Assembly: GCA_027038695.1 (NCBI GenBank) | Contig: JALWHA010000298.1 | Span: 1 to 7,475 of the forward strand | Reading direction: 5' to 3' | Length of the DNA stretch: 7,475 nt | Source of the DNA: Acidobacteriota bacterium | GTDB lineage: Bacteria > Acidobacteriota > Holophagae > Thermotomaculales > Thermotomaculaceae | Shown here: positions 7,128 through 7,475 of the stretch, piece after piece | Numbering within the stretch: position 1 is the stretch's first letter | Layout of the letters: each line of letters opens with the position of its first letter | Position numbers and translations under genes: made by a program | Notes under the pieces: model-generated | What the model saw: the letters and a program-made list of their open reading frames with translations, nothing else | What the model was told of the DNA's origin: nothing | Databases searched by the model: none

Positions 7128-7277
7128 AATTACCTCCTATAAAAGTTTTTGTTATTCAGAATTCATAAAAATGTCATTTCATCTACCCTACCTGCTATCA
7201 CCTCCCTATTTTCCTAAGAATTTCTGTTAATAACAAAATTTACCTATTTTCCTTTTCCTTTCATTCCCATCATAACT
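7128..7277 (-). promoter_or_regulatory. Long purine-rich 5' leader of the 614-residue protein gene
   Basis: If transcription starts near 7276-7277, about 150 nt precede the ATG. The leader is purine-rich on the RNA strand and ends in a perfect AGGAGGT (about 7132-7138). Near its 5' end a 9-codon frame starts with ATG at 7273 and stops with TAG at 7244 (MMGMKGKGK). It would be almost leaderless, and I have no evidence that it is translated. A second Shine-Dalgarno-like GGGAGGTG (about 7199-7206) has no convincing ORF after it. I see no known riboswitch core and no strong hairpin. The leader may affect mRNA stability or translation. Confidence 0.45.
7205..7253 (-). repeat. Two 11-bp direct repeats in the leader
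   Basis: The minus-strand sequence AGGAAAATAGG occurs exactly at 7243-7253 and again at 7205-7215, 38 bp apart start to start. Both copies lie in the predicted untranslated leader. They could be RNA-protein or ribosome-standby sites, or a by-product of purine-rich composition. Confidence 0.55.
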
Positions 7278-7283
7278 GTCATT

Positions 7284-7312
7284 AATATAATCTATTGATT
7301 TTGCAAAGTCAA
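7284..7312 (-). promoter_or_regulatory. Sigma-70-type promoter of the 614-residue protein gene
   Basis: On the minus strand, TTGACT (-35, 7307-7312) and TATATT (-10, 7284-7289) are separated by exactly 17 nt, close to the housekeeping consensus. The bases upstream of the -35 are long A/T tracts (about 7313-7345), which could act as an UP element. The predicted start is around 7276-7277. Confidence 0.82.
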
Positions 7313-7350
7313 CAAAAAATTAAAAAAAAATGTGTTTTTTTAATAGTGAA

Positions 7351-7366
7351 AGTGATTTTAATCACT
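7351..7366. promoter_or_regulatory. CRP/FNR-family-like operator palindrome
   Basis: AGTGATTTTAATCACT is a perfect inverted repeat with 7-bp arms and a 2-bp centre. Its core GTGA-N6-TCAC matches the CRP-family half-site arrangement (TGTGA-N6-TCACA). Its centre (7358.5) lies about 82 bp upstream of the predicted transcription start, a spacing used by class I activators on the same helix face. The regulator is not in the window, so assignment is inferred from pattern and spacing. Confidence 0.5.
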
Positions 7367-7423
7367 CAAAAAATTTTTCATTTTTTTCATTTTCAAAGAA
7401 CATCAATTTTTAATAAAAATACT

Positions 7424-7474
7424 CTATTTTTTAATTTGTCCGGGCATTTCCAATTTAACTCTTTCAATTCCAGA
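7424..7474 (-). CDS. Possible C-terminal tail of an upstream gene (partial)
   Basis: A minus-strand frame is open from the window edge to a TAG at 7424-7426 and would encode SGIERVKLEMPGQIKK. The AT content rises sharply after this stop, as expected at a gene end. Only 16 codons are visible and no family can be named. The remainder of 7313-7423 is AT-tract DNA with no gene seen and no clear terminator. Confidence 0.25.
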   Translation of the reverse strand, partial: SGIERVKLEMPGQIKK

Positions 7475-7475
7475 T

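Noticed and set aside
7128..7277. A riboswitch or T-box in the long leader
   Set aside because: No conserved riboswitch core, T-box sequence or strong paired structure was found by eye. The sequence is mostly unstructured purine-rich RNA.

Overview
The window is a compact, single-direction stretch from a diderm (Gram-negative type) bacterium. Every supported gene reads on the minus strand. An LPS-assembly lipoprotein (LptE) points to an outer membrane that carries lipopolysaccharide. Base composition is moderately AT-rich and arginine is often encoded by AGG/AGA. I cannot assign a phylum from the sequence alone.

In the direction of transcription (right to left) there are two transcription units. 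The first is a single gene for a 614-residue exported, cysteine-rich protein of unknown function (5283-7127). It has its own sigma-70-type promoter (7284-7312), a leader of about 150 nt, a perfect AGGAGGT ribosome site, C-ending codon preference, and a strong UUCG-loop terminator (5240-5264). Together these suggest a highly expressed envelope or extracellular protein. A CRP/FNR-like palindrome (7351-7366) lies upstream of its promoter.

The second unit starts just beyond that terminator at an extended -10 promoter (5195-5225). It carries four abutting or overlapping genes: hemL (tetrapyrrole precursor synthesis), leuS (leucyl-tRNA synthetase), lptE (LPS transport) and holA (DNA polymerase III delta subunit). 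leuS-lptE-holA is a gene order also known from enterobacteria. The junctions are extremely tight: hemL and leuS abut with no gap, leuS and lptE share one base (TAATG), and lptE and holA overlap by 25 bases. Translational coupling is therefore likely.

The left end is anomalous. HolA stops at 269 residues, within its third (collar) domain. Immediately after it comes a sharply more AT-rich segment (about 24% GC by hand count over bases 1-150). This segment has an open minus-strand frame without a start codon that resembles the middle of an AAA_14/DUF4143-type ATPase. It is either a real rearrangement that truncated holA or a chimeric join in the assembly. The right end (7128-7475) has no confident gene beyond a possible 16-codon tail of an upstream gene.
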